DNA of 64,000 nucleotides, taken from Hyphomonas sp. GTDB lineage: Bacteria > Pseudomonadota > Alphaproteobacteria > Caulobacterales > Hyphomonadaceae. The DNA lies in assembly GCF_016125515.1 (NCBI RefSeq), contig NZ_WGLO01000008.1:62001-126000 (forward strand), in the 5' to 3' direction. The notes under the pieces were generated by a model. It had not been told where the DNA came from. It did not search any database and worked only from the letters and a program-made list of their open reading frames with translations. Both the position numbers and the translations under genes were made by a program. Of the stretch, positions 24,698-34,787 are shown piece by piece (positions within the stretch are counted from its first letter, which is position 1; each line of letters starts with the position of its first letter).

Positions 24698-25882
24698 TTA
24701 GCCCGATAGTGTGATTTCGATCACAATACCGTCCGTCCTGTCCCGCGTGACCGGGGCCAGCGGCAGCGGATTTCCCTTGAAACGGGTATCAAAGCGCTGC
24801 CATCCGCCCACAATACGCAGGTTTTCGCCAAAATTTCGGCCGAGCGACAGGCCGATGGCCTCCGAATCAGCCCCGATATTCTCGTCTTCGGCGTCCGAAT
24901 ACTCGAAGCCGGCGTCATATTTGCCGAGCGTCAGGCGGAAGGCGGCGGACAGGGCCGAATAATCGCCGCCGGGCGCGGCGAGGCCGTTATTGCTTTCAAG
25001 ATAGCTGAGGCCGAAGGCCAGAGCGGAGAATTCCACAGACCCGCCGGCCGACCAGGTCTCGACCTTGTCATAGCTGCCGGGCAGCGCCGCGAGGGCTGCG
25101 TCGGCTTCACTATAGGCGGCGGCGGCGCGCAGGCGCACGCCGCTACGCGGCAGGCGGCGGGAAACGTTGACCGCCACTTCGACCGCATTCTCGATATCCG
25201 GCTGGGCGGCGCTGCCGAGGCTACGGACAGGGTCGCGGTCGAGACTGCCGGAGCTGGCTTCCGGTGTGAACGAGGCCCCCGCCCTCACCCCGAGGATGCG
25301 GGGGCTCGCGTAGCTGACCTTCAGGGACGGGCCGGTCAGGTCGTGGTCGGTACGGGCGAGGACACGGCCCGTCGGATCAAGCGCCGGATTCACGAGGCCC
25401 GCCTGCCGGAACAGGGTCGGCCCACCCTCGAAGAAGCGGGCGGCGACCCCCTCGTCGAGGCCCGCGCGCAATTCGCCGTAGCCGCCGTCTATATAGATGT
25501 ATCCGGTTTCGAAGCGGCCGTGGGGGCCGGTGTCTTCGCCGCCCGGCCCGCGCGCGAGGCCGCTATAGGCGCCGGCCGGACCGGATACGGGCTGGGCCGG
25601 ACCGAACACACCGCTGAAGCCGGCCCGGTCCGGATGATCCTTGCCGAGGGCTGCGGAGGTGCGCACGCCCACCTCCGCGCCGTTCTCGAGCACGAAGTTC
25701 GCCTCGAACCCGCCGCGCAGGACATAAAGAGCGGACTCGTCAGCGTCCGGCGCGAGGACGGCGCCGACTTCATAGGTCGCCGAGGTTTCAATGCCGCCCG
25801 GATCGTCCCAGACATCCTGGGCGGCGGCGGGCGCGGCTACGGCGGCGCAGGCGAGGACCAAACCTGTCAGATGCTGGCGCAT
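24698..25882 (-). CDS. Outer-membrane porin
   Basis: A 394-residue outer-membrane beta-barrel of the Gram-negative porin type. A signal peptide (MRQHLTGLVLACAAVAAPAAAQD) is followed by alternating hydrophobic/polar strands with acidic turns. The constriction-loop-like stretch GRFETGYIYIDGGYGELRAGLDEGVAARFFEGGP resembles the porin L3 region (the G-Y-G-x-L-x-x-G motif). The last strand is TDGIVIEITLSG. Start ATG 25882 has AGGAG upstream. It is near ntrZ on the same strand with only 20 nt between the porin stop and the CtrA box, so ntrZ has its own promoter. Pore specificity is unknown. Confidence 0.82.
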   Translation of the reverse strand: MRQHLTGLVLACAAVAAPAAAQDVWDDPGGIETSATYEVGAVLAPDADESALYVLRGGFEANFVLENGAEVGVRTSAALGKDHPDRAGFSGVFGPAQPVSGPAGAYSGLARGPGGEDTGPHGRFETGYIYIDGGYGELRAGLDEGVAARFFEGGPTLFRQAGLVNPALDPTGRVLARTDHDLTGPSLKVSYASPRILGVRAGASFTPEASSGSLDRDPVRSLGSAAQPDIENAVEVAVNVSRRLPRSGVRLRAAAAYSEADAALAALPGSYDKVETWSAGGSVEFSALAFGLSYLESNNGLAAPGGDYSALSAAFRLTLGKYDAGFEYSDAEDENIGADSEAIGLSLGRNFGENLRIVGGWQRFDTRFKGNPLPLAPVTRDRTDGIVIEITLSG

Positions 25883-26001
25883 GAAGCGGCTCCTGCGTGA
25901 AAGCTGATCGCGCGGCCTTGCGCAGAACAACACTGGCGAGGCCTAGACCCCCTTGTTATACACGCCCCGTGAACAAGGTCTTGCATCCGGGAACAGAGAC
26001 A

Positions 26002-26427
26002 ATGATGAAGCTGACAACCGTCGCTGCCATGGCAGCAGTGATCGCCGTGACCGGCTGCCAATCTTCGGGCGGCAAGAACAAGGCGGCGTTTGCTGCAGCT
26101 GAATCCGTGAGCGTGGCCAACCCTTATCTGTGGCGCGCCTCGCTGGACACGATGGCCGCCCTGCCGGTGACCAGCGCCGACCCGGTCGGCGGTCTCATAA
26201 TCTATGACTGGAAGAGCTTTGAGACCGCACCGGACGAACGGATCAAAGCCACCGTCTACATCCTCGACTCGCGCCTGCGCGCAGACGGCGTGAAGGTGAG
26301 CCTGTATCGTCAGGTCAATTCCGAAGGCGCGTGGACCGATGCGGCCGTCGATCCGGAAACGGCCCAGCAGCTCGAGAACAAGATTCTTGAGCGGGCCCGA
26401 CTTCTTAAGGCATCCGAGATCGGCTAA
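26002..26427 (+). CDS. DUF3576 lipoprotein
   Basis: A 141-residue lipoprotein with a clear lipobox (AVIAVTGCQSSG, Cys18) after a short signal helix. The mature part begins NPYLWRASLDTMAALPVTSADPVGGLIIYDWKSF and continues RIKATVYILDSRLRADGVKVSLYRQ, the DUF3576 hallmarks. The family is restricted largely to alphaproteobacteria and lies just upstream of leuS-lptE-holA, as here (47 nt gap). The role is unknown; the outer-membrane location and neighbour lptE suggest envelope assembly, which is an inference. Confidence 0.88.
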   Translation: MMKLTTVAAMAAVIAVTGCQSSGGKNKAAFAAAESVSVANPYLWRASLDTMAALPVTSADPVGGLIIYDWKSFETAPDERIKATVYILDSRLRADGVKVSLYRQVNSEGAWTDAAVDPETAQQLENKILERARLLKASEIG

Positions 26428-26474
26428 AGGGCCGAACTTCGATCTTTCTTCTTATGCCTTAGAGGGAGCCCCCC

Positions 26475-29039
26475 ATGGCAACCCGGTATGATCCGCAGGC
26501 TGCGGAGCCCAGATGGCGTGATGCCTGGGCCGCAGCTGACCTGTTCCGAGCCAAATCTCCGGCGGAAGCCGGCGACGCGCCGAAGGCGTACGTCCTCGAG
26601 ATGTTCCCCTACCCGTCCGGCCGCCTGCACATGGGCCATGTGCGCAACTATGCGATGGGTGATGTGGTCGCCCGCCACCGCCGCGCCAAGGGATACAATG
26701 TGCTCCACCCGATGGGCTGGGACGCGTTCGGCATGCCGGCGGAAAACGCGGCCATGGAGCGCAACGTCCATCCCGGCAAATGGACCTATGCCAACATCGA
26801 CGCCATGAAGGCGCAGTTCAAGAAGCTCGGCCTGTCGCTGGACTGGAGCCGCGAGTTCGCGACCTGCGATCCGGAATATTATGGCGCACAGCAGGCCCTG
26901 TTCCTGAAGATGCTGCAAAAAGGCCTCGTCTATCGCAAGGCCTCGAAAGTAAACTGGGACCCGGTCGACAATACCGTGCTCGCCAACGAACAGGTGATCG
27001 ACGGGCGCGGCTGGCGCTCGGGCGCCATCGTGGAGCAGCGCGAGCTGACGCAGTGGTTCTTCCGGATCACAGCGTATGCGGATGATCTGCTCACGGAAGT
27101 CCAGAAACTGGAGCGCTGGCCCGAGAAGGTCCGCACGATGCAGGCCAACTGGATCGGCAAGTCCGAAGGACTGCAGCTGCGCTTCGACTTTACCGGCAAG
27201 GCGCCGGACGGGTCCGAACGCGGCATCGAAGTGTTCACGACGCGGCCCGACACGCTGTTTGGCGCAAGCTTCGTGGCGATCTCGCCCGACCATCCTCTGA
27301 CGATCAAGCTGGCCGACACATCCTCCGAACTGAAAGCCTTCCGCGCGAAGTGTGCGCAGATCGGCACCAGCGAAGAAGCCATCGAGAAAGCCGAGAAGCT
27401 GGGCTTCGATACCGGCCTCACTGTGGCGCACCCGTTCATCGAAGGCGCTACGCTGCCGGTCTGGGTCGCAAACTTCGTGCTGATGGGTTATGGCACCGGC
27501 GCGATCTTCGGCTGCCCGGCGCACGACCAGCGTGACATCGACTTTGCCCGCAAGTTCGGCCTGAACGTCGTGCCGGTGGTTCTGCCACCGGACGCCGACC
27601 CTGCGACCTTCGCGGTGGACGACAAGGCCTATACCGGCCCGGGCCGCATCTTCAATTCCGGCTTCCTGGACGGGTTGCCGGTGGACGAAGCCAAGCGCCA
27701 GGCGATTGCGCGTATCGAGGCGGCCGGACACGGTCAAGGTACGGTCAATTACCGGCTGCGCGACTGGGGCGTCTCGCGCCAGCGCTATTGGGGCTGCCCC
27801 ATCCCGGTGATCCATTGCGAGAGCTGCGGCATCGTGCCGGTGCCGGCCGCCGACCTTCCGGTGCGCCTGCCCGATGACGTGGCCTTCGACCAGCCGGGCA
27901 ATCCGCTGGAACGCCATCCGACCTGGAAACATGTGAACTGCCCGAACTGCAACACGCCGGCGCGGCGCGAGACCGACACGCTGGACACGTTCGTGGACAG
28001 CTCCTGGTACTATGCCCGCTTCGCCAGCTGTGATGATCCGGCCGAGCGCGCCTACTGGCTGCCGGTCGATCAATATGTCGGCGGCGTGGAACATGCCGTG
28101 TTGCACCTGCTCTACTCGCGCTTCTTCGCGCGGGCGATGCGCGATTGCGGCGAGCTGGGTCTGCCCTCGGGCGAGCCCTTCGCGGGCCTGTTCACGCAAG
28201 GCATGGTGACGCACGAGACCTACAAGTCTGTGGACGGACGTTGGCTGGAGCCGAAAGCGGTCGAGAAGCGGGACGGTGTCTGGATCGAAATCGAGAGTGG
28301 TTCCCCGGTCGAGGCCGGCGCGATCGAGAAGATGTCGAAGTCCAAGAAGAACACGGTCGATCCGGACGCGATTGTTGCCACCTATGGCGCCGATGTCGCG
28401 CGCTGGTTCGTCCTGTCCGACTCCCCGCCGGAACGCGATGTCGAATGGACCCAGTCGGGCGTCGAAGGCGCCGGCCGGTTTGCGCAGCGCATCTGGAGCC
28501 TCGCCGACGCCCTGCCGGAAGGCCCCTACCCTGCCCCGGGCGAGGATGCCGCGTCGCTCGACCTCCGCCGGGTAAGCCACCGCGCCGCGAAAGCGGTCGA
28601 CAAGGCCATCGAGGAATTCCGGTTCAACTCCGCCATCGCGACGATCCATGAATGGGTGAACGCGCTGAAGAAGGCCGAACAGACCGAGGGTCTGACCGGC
28701 GCGCGGGCGGAAGCAATGTCAATGTTGGCGCGCTGCGTGACGCCGTTCATGCCTCACCTCGCCGAAAGCGCCTGGGCGCGGATCGGCGGAGAGGGCTTCG
28801 TCTCCTCGGCGCCCTGGCCGGAAGCCGATCCGGCCCTGACGACTGACGATTCGGTGACGCTGGCCGTTCAGGTGAACGGCAAACGGCGCGGCGAAATCAC
28901 GGTCGCCAAGGATCTCGGCAATGACCAGGTCGAGGCCATCGCGCGGGCCCTGCCCGAGGTCGAGGTGTTCATCGCGGGCAAGGACGTGAAGAAAACCATT
29001 GTCGTGCCGGGACGCATCGTGAATATCGTCGTGGCATGA
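26475..29039 (+). CDS. leuS: Leucyl-tRNA synthetase
   Basis: An 854-residue class I aminoacyl-tRNA synthetase. The HIGH signature appears as [19 protein letters not shown] near residues 48-66. The editing domain (CP1) holds [24 protein letters not shown] and [16 protein letters not shown] with the conserved T-x-x-x-F/D-x-R-D features. [16 protein letters not shown] is family-specific. [13 protein letters not shown] is the KMSKS loop. The C-terminal anticodon-binding and tail domains are complete. It overlaps lptE by 4 nt, so leuS-lptE-holA form one operon, conserved in alphaproteobacteria. Confidence 0.97.
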   Translation: MATRYDPQAAEPRWRDAWAAADLFRAKSPAEAGDAPKAYVLEMFPYPSGRLHMGHVRNYAMGDVVARHRRAKGYNVLHPMGWDAFGMPAENAAMERNVHPGKWTYANIDAMKAQFKKLGLSLDWSREFATCDPEYYGAQQALFLKMLQKGLVYRKASKVNWDPVDNTVLANEQVIDGRGWRSGAIVEQRELTQWFFRITAYADDLLTEVQKLERWPEKVRTMQANWIGKSEGLQLRFDFTGKAPDGSERGIEVFTTRPDTLFGASFVAISPDHPLTIKLADTSSELKAFRAKCAQIGTSEEAIEKAEKLGFDTGLTVAHPFIEGATLPVWVANFVLMGYGTGAIFGCPAHDQRDIDFARKFGLNVVPVVLPPDADPATFAVDDKAYTGPGRIFNSGFLDGLPVDEAKRQAIARIEAAGHGQGTVNYRLRDWGVSRQRYWGCPIPVIHCESCGIVPVPAADLPVRLPDDVAFDQPGNPLERHPTWKHVNCPNCNTPARRETDTLDTFVDSSWYYARFASCDDPAERAYWLPVDQYVGGVEHAVLHLLYSRFFARAMRDCGELGLPSGEPFAGLFTQGMVTHETYKSVDGRWLEPKAVEKRDGVWIEIESGSPVEAGAIEKMSKSKKNTVDPDAIVATYGADVARWFVLSDSPPERDVEWTQSGVEGAGRFAQRIWSLADALPEGPYPAPGEDAASLDLRRVSHRAAKAVDKAIEEFRFNSAIATIHEWVNALKKAEQTEGLTGARAEAMSMLARCVTPFMPHLAESAWARIGGEGFVSSAPWPEADPALTTDDSVTLAVQVNGKRRGEITVAKDLGNDQVEAIARALPEVEVFIAGKDVKKTIVVPGRIVNIVVA

Positions 29040-29521
29040 AACGCCTCGCCGCCGCCCTGCTTGTCGCCAGCCTCGGTGCCCCTCTCGGCGCGTGTGGGTT
29101 CCGCCCCGTTTATGCGCCCGTCGATGGCAAGCTGGCCGAGGGCGGACTGATCGAGGTCAGCCCGATCCAGGGCCGGGCCGGTCATTTGCTGCGTCAGGCG
29201 CTGATGCAGGAACTGGCGCTCGGCGTGCCGGGATTGACCGAAAAGGCCACGCTGGACGTGACCCTCGACGACAATCTCGCCCGCCTCGCCTTCCAGCCGG
29301 ACGGCGCCGCGTCGCGCTCCAGCGTGCTGGCGACGGGCCAATATACTTTGTCGGGCGACAGGGTTTCGATCAAAGGCTCTGCCGATGTCGAGACCGGCTT
29401 CCTGGTGCCAGACTCGCCCTTCGGTGACATCGCCGCCCAGACCAGCGCGTCCGACCGGGCGATGCGGGTGCTCGCCAAGCGGATTGCCGACGACATCCGC
29501 CTGCAGTTCGCCAGCAACTGA
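29036..29521 (+). CDS. lptE: LPS-assembly lipoprotein LptE
   Basis: A 161-residue lipoprotein, with signal and lipobox [18 protein letters not shown] (Cys19). The C-G-F-R-P-V-Y-A start of the mature part is the LptE hallmark. LptE plugs the LptD barrel that inserts lipopolysaccharide into the outer membrane. The rest matches the two-layer fold: [22 protein letters not shown], a central strand region, and the C-terminal helix [19 protein letters not shown]. It starts inside the end of leuS (ATGA overlap) and its last base is the first base of the holA ATG (TGATG). Confidence 0.9.
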   Translation: MKRLAAALLVASLGAPLGACGFRPVYAPVDGKLAEGGLIEVSPIQGRAGHLLRQALMQELALGVPGLTEKATLDVTLDDNLARLAFQPDGAASRSSVLATGQYTLSGDRVSIKGSADVETGFLVPDSPFGDIAAQTSASDRAMRVLAKRIADDIRLQFASN

Positions 29522-30552
29522 TGCTGCACAAGGGCCGGCAAGCCGAAAGCTTTGCCCGGCGGCCTGGCGACGCCTTCTGGGCGGTCTTGACCTTTTCCGA
29601 AGATGACGGTCTGGCCGCGGACGCGGCCCAATCCGTACTCGCGGCTTGGGGCGGCAAGGCCGGACTGGATGTCACCGTGCTCGACGATGACGCCATCAAG
29701 AAAGACCCTTCCCTTCTGTTTGACGCGCTCGAAGCGGTCTCGTTGCTCGGCGACAAACGGGCGGTGCGGGTGCGCACCAGCGGCGACAAGATTGCCGCGC
29801 TGCTCGTCGAAGCCATCGAGGCGGGGGATGCCGAACCCGGGCGATATGCCGCGCGGCTGGTAGTGGAGACTGGCAGCCTCTCCGCAAAGTCTAAACTGCG
29901 CGTGGCCGCCGAGAAGGCCGAACGGACAGCCTGCCTCCAGCTTTTCGCCGAAGAAGCAGGGGATATCGGCGAACGGGTGCGGGCCGCCTTGCTGGCCAAC
30001 GGGGCCACGATCGAGGACGACGCCCTGGACCTGTTCGTCGGAGACCTGCCGGGCCATCGGGCCATCGCCAATGCCGAGATCGAAAAGCTGGCGCTTTATT
30101 CCCGGGGGCTGGGGCGGCCGGTGTCGGTGGAGGACGTCCGGTCGCTGACGGCGACCAGCCTGCGCCAGGATATCAGCGGCGTCTTGCTGGCGGCGCTCGA
30201 CGGAAAACCGGCTGAGGCGCACAATGCTCTCGACCGACTGACAGAAGCCGGCACGAGCCCGATCTCGATTCTGCGCGCACTCCAGATGGAAACCCTCCGG
30301 ATGCTAAGCGCACATGAGAAGGTTACGGCCGGCGATTCCAATCCGGGCCGGAGCCTCCGGCCGCCGGTCTGGCCAAACGAATGGGCGGCGTTCCGTAGCC
30401 GGATGAATGCCTGGCCGCCGAAGCGCCTGATGCGGATCATGGAGCGGATCCACGACGCAGAGCACGCGGCCAAGACGGCCGGTGCAACGGCGGAGCCAAT
30501 TGTCCGTCTACTGATTAACGATTTGGCAAGGGCTGCCGAAGCGGCCCGGTGA
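29521..30552 (+). CDS. holA: DNA polymerase III delta subunit
   Basis: A 343-residue clamp-loader subunit that opens the beta clamp. The order of domains fits HolA: an N-terminal helicase-like fold (VLTFSEDDGLAADAAQSVLAAWGGKAGLDVTVLDDDAI), the middle IEDDALDLFVGDLPGHRAIANAEIEKLALYS, and a collar domain with LRALQMETLRMLSAHEKV. The usual Walker A is absent, as expected for delta. TGATG coupling with lptE. Its stop is only 3 nt from the stop of the convergent parB gene, leaving no room for a terminator. Confidence 0.93.
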   Translation: MLHKGRQAESFARRPGDAFWAVLTFSEDDGLAADAAQSVLAAWGGKAGLDVTVLDDDAIKKDPSLLFDALEAVSLLGDKRAVRVRTSGDKIAALLVEAIEAGDAEPGRYAARLVVETGSLSAKSKLRVAAEKAERTACLQLFAEEAGDIGERVRAALLANGATIEDDALDLFVGDLPGHRAIANAEIEKLALYSRGLGRPVSVEDVRSLTATSLRQDISGVLLAALDGKPAEAHNALDRLTEAGTSPISILRALQMETLRMLSAHEKVTAGDSNPGRSLRPPVWPNEWAAFRSRMNAWPPKRLMRIMERIHDAEHAAKTAGATAEPIVRLLINDLARAAEAAR

Positions 30553-30555
30553 CAC

Positions 30556-31500
30556 CTAAAGCTTGCGCTTGGCGGTCAGCCGTTTGCAGACATCATCGAG
30601 CTGCTCGAGCGTACGGTACTTGATCCGGATCTCGCCCCCTTCCCGGCCGTGACGGATGTCGACGACGAGGCCCAGTTCGCGGCTGATGTCCGCTTCGAGG
30701 GCTTCGGTATCGACGTCTTTCTCGGTTGCCGGTTTCGGCGGCATCGACTTCGTTTCAAGCTTCGGCGTCTCGCGCGACTCGCGTGCCTTGGCTTCGAGTT
30801 CGCGCACACTGAGGCCGCGGTCGATGGCCATCTGGATCAGGGCTTCAGGATCCGCCCCGCCAAGGGCCGCCCGGGCATGCCCGGCACTGATGCGGCCATC
30901 GCGGACATGGCGGCGCGCGCCCTCCGGAAGCTGGAGCAGGCGCAGCGTGTTCGAGATGTGGACGCGGCTCTTGCCGACGCTGGTGGCAAGGCTGTCCTGC
31001 GTGCGCCCGAACCGTTTGATCAGCGCGTCATAGGCTTCCGCTTCGTCGATCGCGTTGAGGTCGGCGCGCTGGACGTTCTCGATGATACCGATCTCGAGCA
31101 GTGCGAGTTCGTCGACATCTTTCACCACCGCCGGAATGGAAGTGAGGCCCGCCATCCGCGCGGCGCGCCACCGGCGCTCGCCCGCGATGATCTGGTACTT
31201 GCCGGCTTCCTTCGGATCGGGCCTCACCAAAATGGCCTGGAGCACGCCCTTGGTTTTCAGGGACTCGGCCAGCTCACGCAGTTCGGCGTCGTCGAAACTG
31301 CGGCGCGGCTGGGCCGGGTTGCGGCGGATATTGTCGATGTTGATTTCGTTGGGCCGCTCGGTCGGCGGCAGCTCGGGCGCCGGAGCTTGCGTGTTCGGCG
31401 AGCGCACGCCCATGGCTTCGACTTCACCGATCAAGGCCGACAGTCCGCGCCCAAGACGCGAAGGCTTGCCGCGGCCATCGTCATGGGGATCCGCACTCAT
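30556..31500 (-). CDS. parB: Chromosome-partitioning protein ParB
   Basis: A 314-residue ParB/Spo0J-type CTP switch protein that binds parS and loads as a sliding clamp. The N-terminus RLGRGLSALIGE is the ParA-interacting motif. NIRRNPAQPRRSFDDAELRELAESLKTKG begins the CTPase/N-domain. IIAGERRWRAARMAGLTSIPAVV carries the G-E-R-R motif. The helix-turn-helix is in TSVGKSRVHISNTLRLLQLP, and the C-terminal dimerisation domain ends the protein. Its ATG overlaps parA by 4 nt. Two perfect parS sites lie about 1.4-1.9 kb upstream. Confidence 0.97.
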   Translation of the reverse strand: MSADPHDDGRGKPSRLGRGLSALIGEVEAMGVRSPNTQAPAPELPPTERPNEINIDNIRRNPAQPRRSFDDAELRELAESLKTKGVLQAILVRPDPKEAGKYQIIAGERRWRAARMAGLTSIPAVVKDVDELALLEIGIIENVQRADLNAIDEAEAYDALIKRFGRTQDSLATSVGKSRVHISNTLRLLQLPEGARRHVRDGRISAGHARAALGGADPEALIQMAIDRGLSVRELEAKARESRETPKLETKSMPPKPATEKDVDTEALEADISRELGLVVDIRHGREGGEIRIKYRTLEQLDDVCKRLTAKRKL

Positions 31501-32303
31501 GCCACCCTCGCCTTCTCACGCTGGAGCACTTCGGACGCGAGACGGATATAGGCCTCGCTGCCCGGACAGCGGTAATCATAAAGGAGGGCCGGTTTGCCGA
31601 AGGACGGCGCCTCGGACAGGCGTACGTTACGCGGGATGACGGTGTTGTAGACCTTGCTGCCGAAGAAGGCACGGACCTCGTTGGCCACCTGGTCTGACAG
31701 GCTGTTGCGGCGGTCATACATCGTAAGCACCACGCCCTGGATTTCGAGCGTCGGGTTGAGGCCGGACCGGACGACTTCGACAGTACGCAGAAGCTGGGAC
31801 AGTCCTTCGAGCGCGAGGAACTCGCACTGAAGCGGAACCAGCAAGGCGTCCGAGGCGGTCATGGCATTCATGGTCAACGCCGACAGCGACGGCGGACAAT
31901 CGATCAGGACGTAGTCGTATTTCACGAGGTCGCCGGTCTCAGCGCGCGCGATATAGGTCTGCAGCGCTTCCTTGAGACGGTAGGACCGGTGGGAATCGCC
32001 CGCCAGTTCGGTCTCGACGCCGGACAGGTTTTCGTCGCCCGGGATGATGTCGAGCCGCGGCACGATGGTGGATAGCACCGCTTCTTCGAGCGGAATCCGG
32101 TCCACGACCAGATCATAAGAGGTGCGCAGACGCTCCGCGCGCGTGATCCCGAGTCCGGTCGATGCGTTGCCCTGGGCATCGAAATCGACGATCAGGACCC
32201 GGCGCCCTACGGCGGCGAGCGCCGTGCCGAGGTTGATCGAGGTCGTCGTCTTTCCGACGCCGCCCTTCTGGTTGACTACCGCAAATATCCTAGGCCTGGC
32301 CAT
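31497..32303 (-). CDS. parA: Chromosome-partitioning ATPase ParA
   Basis: A 268-residue deviant-Walker ATPase. The start IFAVVNQKGGVGKTTTSINLGTALA holds the signature lysine and P-loop. RRVLIVDFDAQGNASTGLG is the A' motif, and YDYVLIDCPPSLSALTMNAM is Walker B. ParA forms a nucleoid-associated gradient that pulls ParB-parS complexes to the opposite pole. ATG 32303 lies inside the 3' end of rsmG (14-nt overlap), so rsmG-parA-parB are likely cotranscribed, as in Caulobacter. Confidence 0.97.
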   Translation of the reverse strand: MARPRIFAVVNQKGGVGKTTTSINLGTALAAVGRRVLIVDFDAQGNASTGLGITRAERLRTSYDLVVDRIPLEEAVLSTIVPRLDIIPGDENLSGVETELAGDSHRSYRLKEALQTYIARAETGDLVKYDYVLIDCPPSLSALTMNAMTASDALLVPLQCEFLALEGLSQLLRTVEVVRSGLNPTLEIQGVVLTMYDRRNSLSDQVANEVRAFFGSKVYNTVIPRNVRLSEAPSFGKPALLYDYRCPGSEAYIRLASEVLQREKARVA

Positions 32304-32919
32304 GACGTCGCGCCGCCTCCCTGACAATTAAAATGACCCCGGACCCACCACTGCGACTTGGAATCGCTTGATACGCGAAATTCCACCTTTGCTGGGCCGC
32401 CGTCAATTCTTCTTTCCAGCGTTCGCCCTTTGGGAAAACCCCTGTTGCTCCATTACACAGCCAGGGCGCGGCATAATCGAGAAGCTGTGTCATCGGCGCA
32501 AAGGCCCGTGCCGTGACATAATCGGCCTCGATCGGGGGCGCGGATTCGATGCGGCCCTGATAGACGTTCGCCGGGAGATCGGCCGCTTCGATCGCCGCCC
32601 GAAGGAAGGCGCACTTCTTTCCGACACTCTCCATCAGGGTCACATGGCCCGCCGGACGCGCGGCCGCGATCACCAGTCCGGGAAAGCCGGCGCCCGATCC
32701 GAGGTCGACGACTTTCGCCGTATCCGGAATGCGGTCGAGGAGCTGGACCGAGTCGCCGACATGGCGGGTCCAGATCTGCGGCCATTCTTTCGGGCCGATG
32801 AGGTTGCTCCGCGTTCGCCAGTCGTCGAGCGTGGCGATCACGCGATCGAGCCGCGCGAGTGTTTCACGTGAAACATCGTGAGCGGCGAGAAACGCCGCGC
32901 GGTCATTCTGGTCTGTCAT
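32290..32919 (-). CDS. rsmG: 16S rRNA (guanine527-N7)-methyltransferase
   Basis: A 209-residue class I methyltransferase that makes m7G527 in 16S rRNA. Motif I is VVDLGSGAGFPGLVIAAARP; LMESVGKKCAFLRAAIEAADLP follows with the family K-K-x-x-F-L. FAPMTQLLDYAAPWL and GVFPKGERWKEEL complete the fold. The DVSRETL segment is encoded by a perfect parS site at 32860-32875, a known way such sites hide in this gene. It starts 2 nt from the mnmG stop, so it is part of the mnmG-rsmG-parAB run. Confidence 0.95.
   Translation of the reverse strand: MTDQNDRAAFLAAHDVSRETLARLDRVIATLDDWRTRSNLIGPKEWPQIWTRHVGDSVQLLDRIPDTAKVVDLGSGAGFPGLVIAAARPAGHVTLMESVGKKCAFLRAAIEAADLPANVYQGRIESAPPIEADYVTARAFAPMTQLLDYAAPWLCNGATGVFPKGERWKEELTAAQQRWNFAYQAIPSRSGGSGVILIVREAARRHGQA
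32860..32875. promoter_or_regulatory. parS site 1 (perfect), inside rsmG
   Basis: The exact 16-bp palindrome TGTTTCACGTGAAACA, the consensus ParB-binding centromere. It lies within rsmG codons, about 7.5 kb from the probable origin, a distance like that in Caulobacter. Confidence 0.95.
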
Positions 32920-32921
32920 CT

Positions 32922-34787
32922 TTATCCTGCCCGGCGGATCCGTTTCACGTGACCGAGCAGCGCCGTCAAGGCGCCCGGCGTGACGCCCTCGATCCGGGCC
33001 GCCTGTCCGAGCGTCGCCGGACGAACCGCGATGAGCTTCTGACGGACCTCGTTCGAGAGACCACCGATGGCCGCGTAATCGAGATCAGCCGGAAGGGTCA
33101 GCGCTTCGTCCCGGCGAAGGGCGGCGACGTCTTCAGTCTGCCGATCCAGATAGGCAGCATAAAGCGCTTCGATCTCGACCTGGGCACGGACCGGCGCCGG
33201 GATCGACTCGAGCTCCGGCCAGACAGACCGGAGCTGCTCGAACGTGATGTCCTTGTAGGAAAGATACTCCCAGGCCGACCGCACACGGCCGTCCTGGTTC
33301 ACGGTCCATCCGGCCTTGGCGGCGGCGGCTGGCGACAGGGTCAACGACTTAAGGGTCGCGCGCGCCTCGTCGAGTGCGCGATGTTTCACGTGAAACATGG
33401 CGGCGCGTTCCGGGCCGACGCATCCGGCTTCCAGACCTCGCGGTGTCAGGCGTTGGTCCGCATTGTCAGCGCGAAGCGCGAGCCGGTACTCCGCGCGGGA
33501 GGTGAACATGCGATAGGGCTCGGTGACCCCCCGCGTTACGAGGTCATCGATCAGGACGCCGATATAGGCCTCGGCACGATCGAAGATCACCGGGTCCTTT
33601 CCGGCGGTCGCCCGGGCGGCGTTGAGCCCCGCCATCAGACCTTGGGCGCCAGCTTCCTCGTATCCGGTCGTGCCGTTGATCTGTCCTGCGAGATAGAGAC
33701 CCGCGAGAGCTTTCACTTCGAGGGCCGGGCTCAGGGCGCGCGGGTCAACATAGTCATACTCGATGGCATAGGCATGCTGGAGGATAACGACATCCTCGAG
33801 GCCGGGAATGGTCCGGATGAACTTGTCCTGGATCTCCTCAGGAAGCGAAGTCGATATGCCGTTCGGATAGACGGTGTGATCGTCGAGGCCTTCCGGCTCG
33901 AGAAAGATCTGGTGGCGGTCGCGGTCGGCGAAGCGTTGGACCTTGTCCTCGATGGAGGGACAATAGCGCGGACCCCGTCCGGCAATCGCACCGGAGTAGA
34001 CCGCCGACTGGGACATGTTCGCGTCAATGATCGCGTGGGTCTCCGGCGTCGTCCAGGTAATGCCGCACGATACTTGGGGCACGCGGATTTCGTCCGTCAG
34101 GAAGCTGAACGGGATCGGGGCTTCGTCGGCCGGCTGCATTTCGAGACGGTCCCAATGAATGGTCCGGCCATCGAGACGCGCGGGTGTTCCGGTCTTGAGA
34201 CGGCCCATCGGAAGACCGAGCGCATAGAGGCGGTCCGAAAGTCCGATCGCCGGCGCCTCACCGACCCGGCCCGCCGGGATGCGCCGGGCGCCGATATGGA
34301 TAACCCCCTTGAGGAAGGTGCCCGTCGTGATGACGACCCGGCCCGCGCGGTAGACCGTTCCGGTCAGACCGACCACGCCGGCGACCTTGCCGTCTTCGAC
34401 GATCAGGTCTTCGGCGCCGTCCTCGATCAGGGTTAGGTTCGGATAGTCTGCGAGTTCGGTTTGCATGGCCTGGCGGTAGAGCTTGCGGTCGATCTGGGAC
34501 CGGGGGCCCCAGACCGCCGGACCTTTGGACCGGTTGAGCATGCGGAACTGGATGCCGGCCTTGTCGGCGAGGCGTCCCATGACGCCGTCGAGCGCATCAA
34601 TCTCGCGCACGAGGTGACCCTTGCCCAGACCACCGATGGCCGGGTTGCAACTCATCTCGCCGATGGTCGACAGCTTGTGCGTGACGAAAGCGGTGCGCGC
34701 GCCGAAGCGGGCGGAGGCCGCCGCGGCTTCGCAGCCGGCATGGCCGCCGCCAATCACGATCACATCAAAGTCGGCCGGGTCCGGCAT
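32922..34787 (-). CDS. mnmG: tRNA uridine-5-carboxymethylaminomethyl modification enzyme MnmG
   Basis: A 621-residue FAD enzyme that, with MnmE, makes cmnm5U34 in tRNA. The start [23 protein letters not shown] is the FAD-binding fold. [21 protein letters not shown] and [17 protein letters not shown] are MnmG signatures. [20 protein letters not shown] and [24 protein letters not shown] follow. A perfect parS site encodes the MFHVKH insertion near the end. ATG 34787 overlaps a CtrA-type box (34787-34801). The gene lies 65 nt after mnmE and directly precedes rsmG. Confidence 0.97.
   Translation of the reverse strand: MPDPADFDVIVIGGGHAGCEAAAASARFGARTAFVTHKLSTIGEMSCNPAIGGLGKGHLVREIDALDGVMGRLADKAGIQFRMLNRSKGPAVWGPRSQIDRKLYRQAMQTELADYPNLTLIEDGAEDLIVEDGKVAGVVGLTGTVYRAGRVVITTGTFLKGVIHIGARRIPAGRVGEAPAIGLSDRLYALGLPMGRLKTGTPARLDGRTIHWDRLEMQPADEAPIPFSFLTDEIRVPQVSCGITWTTPETHAIIDANMSQSAVYSGAIAGRGPRYCPSIEDKVQRFADRDRHQIFLEPEGLDDHTVYPNGISTSLPEEIQDKFIRTIPGLEDVVILQHAYAIEYDYVDPRALSPALEVKALAGLYLAGQINGTTGYEEAGAQGLMAGLNAARATAGKDPVIFDRAEAYIGVLIDDLVTRGVTEPYRMFTSRAEYRLALRADNADQRLTPRGLEAGCVGPERAAMFHVKHRALDEARATLKSLTLSPAAAAKAGWTVNQDGRVRSAWEYLSYKDITFEQLRSVWPELESIPAPVRAQVEIEALYAAYLDRQTEDVAALRRDEALTLPADLDYAAIGGLSNEVRQKLIAVRPATLGQAARIEGVTPGALTALLGHVKRIRRAG
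32941..32956. promoter_or_regulatory. Degenerate parS-like site
   Basis: Twelve of 16 positions match the parS palindrome (GTTTCACGTGA core intact; the right arm is degraded). It lies in the last codons of mnmG, between two perfect sites. ParB binding would be weaker. Confidence 0.5.
33382..33397. promoter_or_regulatory. parS site 2 (perfect), inside mnmG
   Basis: A second exact TGTTTCACGTGAAACA palindrome 522 bp from the first. On the coding strand it encodes MFHVKH, an insertion typical of parS-bearing genes. It lies about 7 kb from the probable origin. Confidence 0.95.

Noticed and set aside
26424-28649. A 741-codon open frame opposite leuS
   Set aside because: Complete leucyl-tRNA synthetase motifs lie on the + strand; the antisense frame shows Arg/Gly/Asp-rich shadow composition.
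32859-34436. An open frame opposite mnmG
   Set aside because: Antisense shadow. The MFHVKH peptides in it are due to palindromic parS sites, which read alike on both strands.
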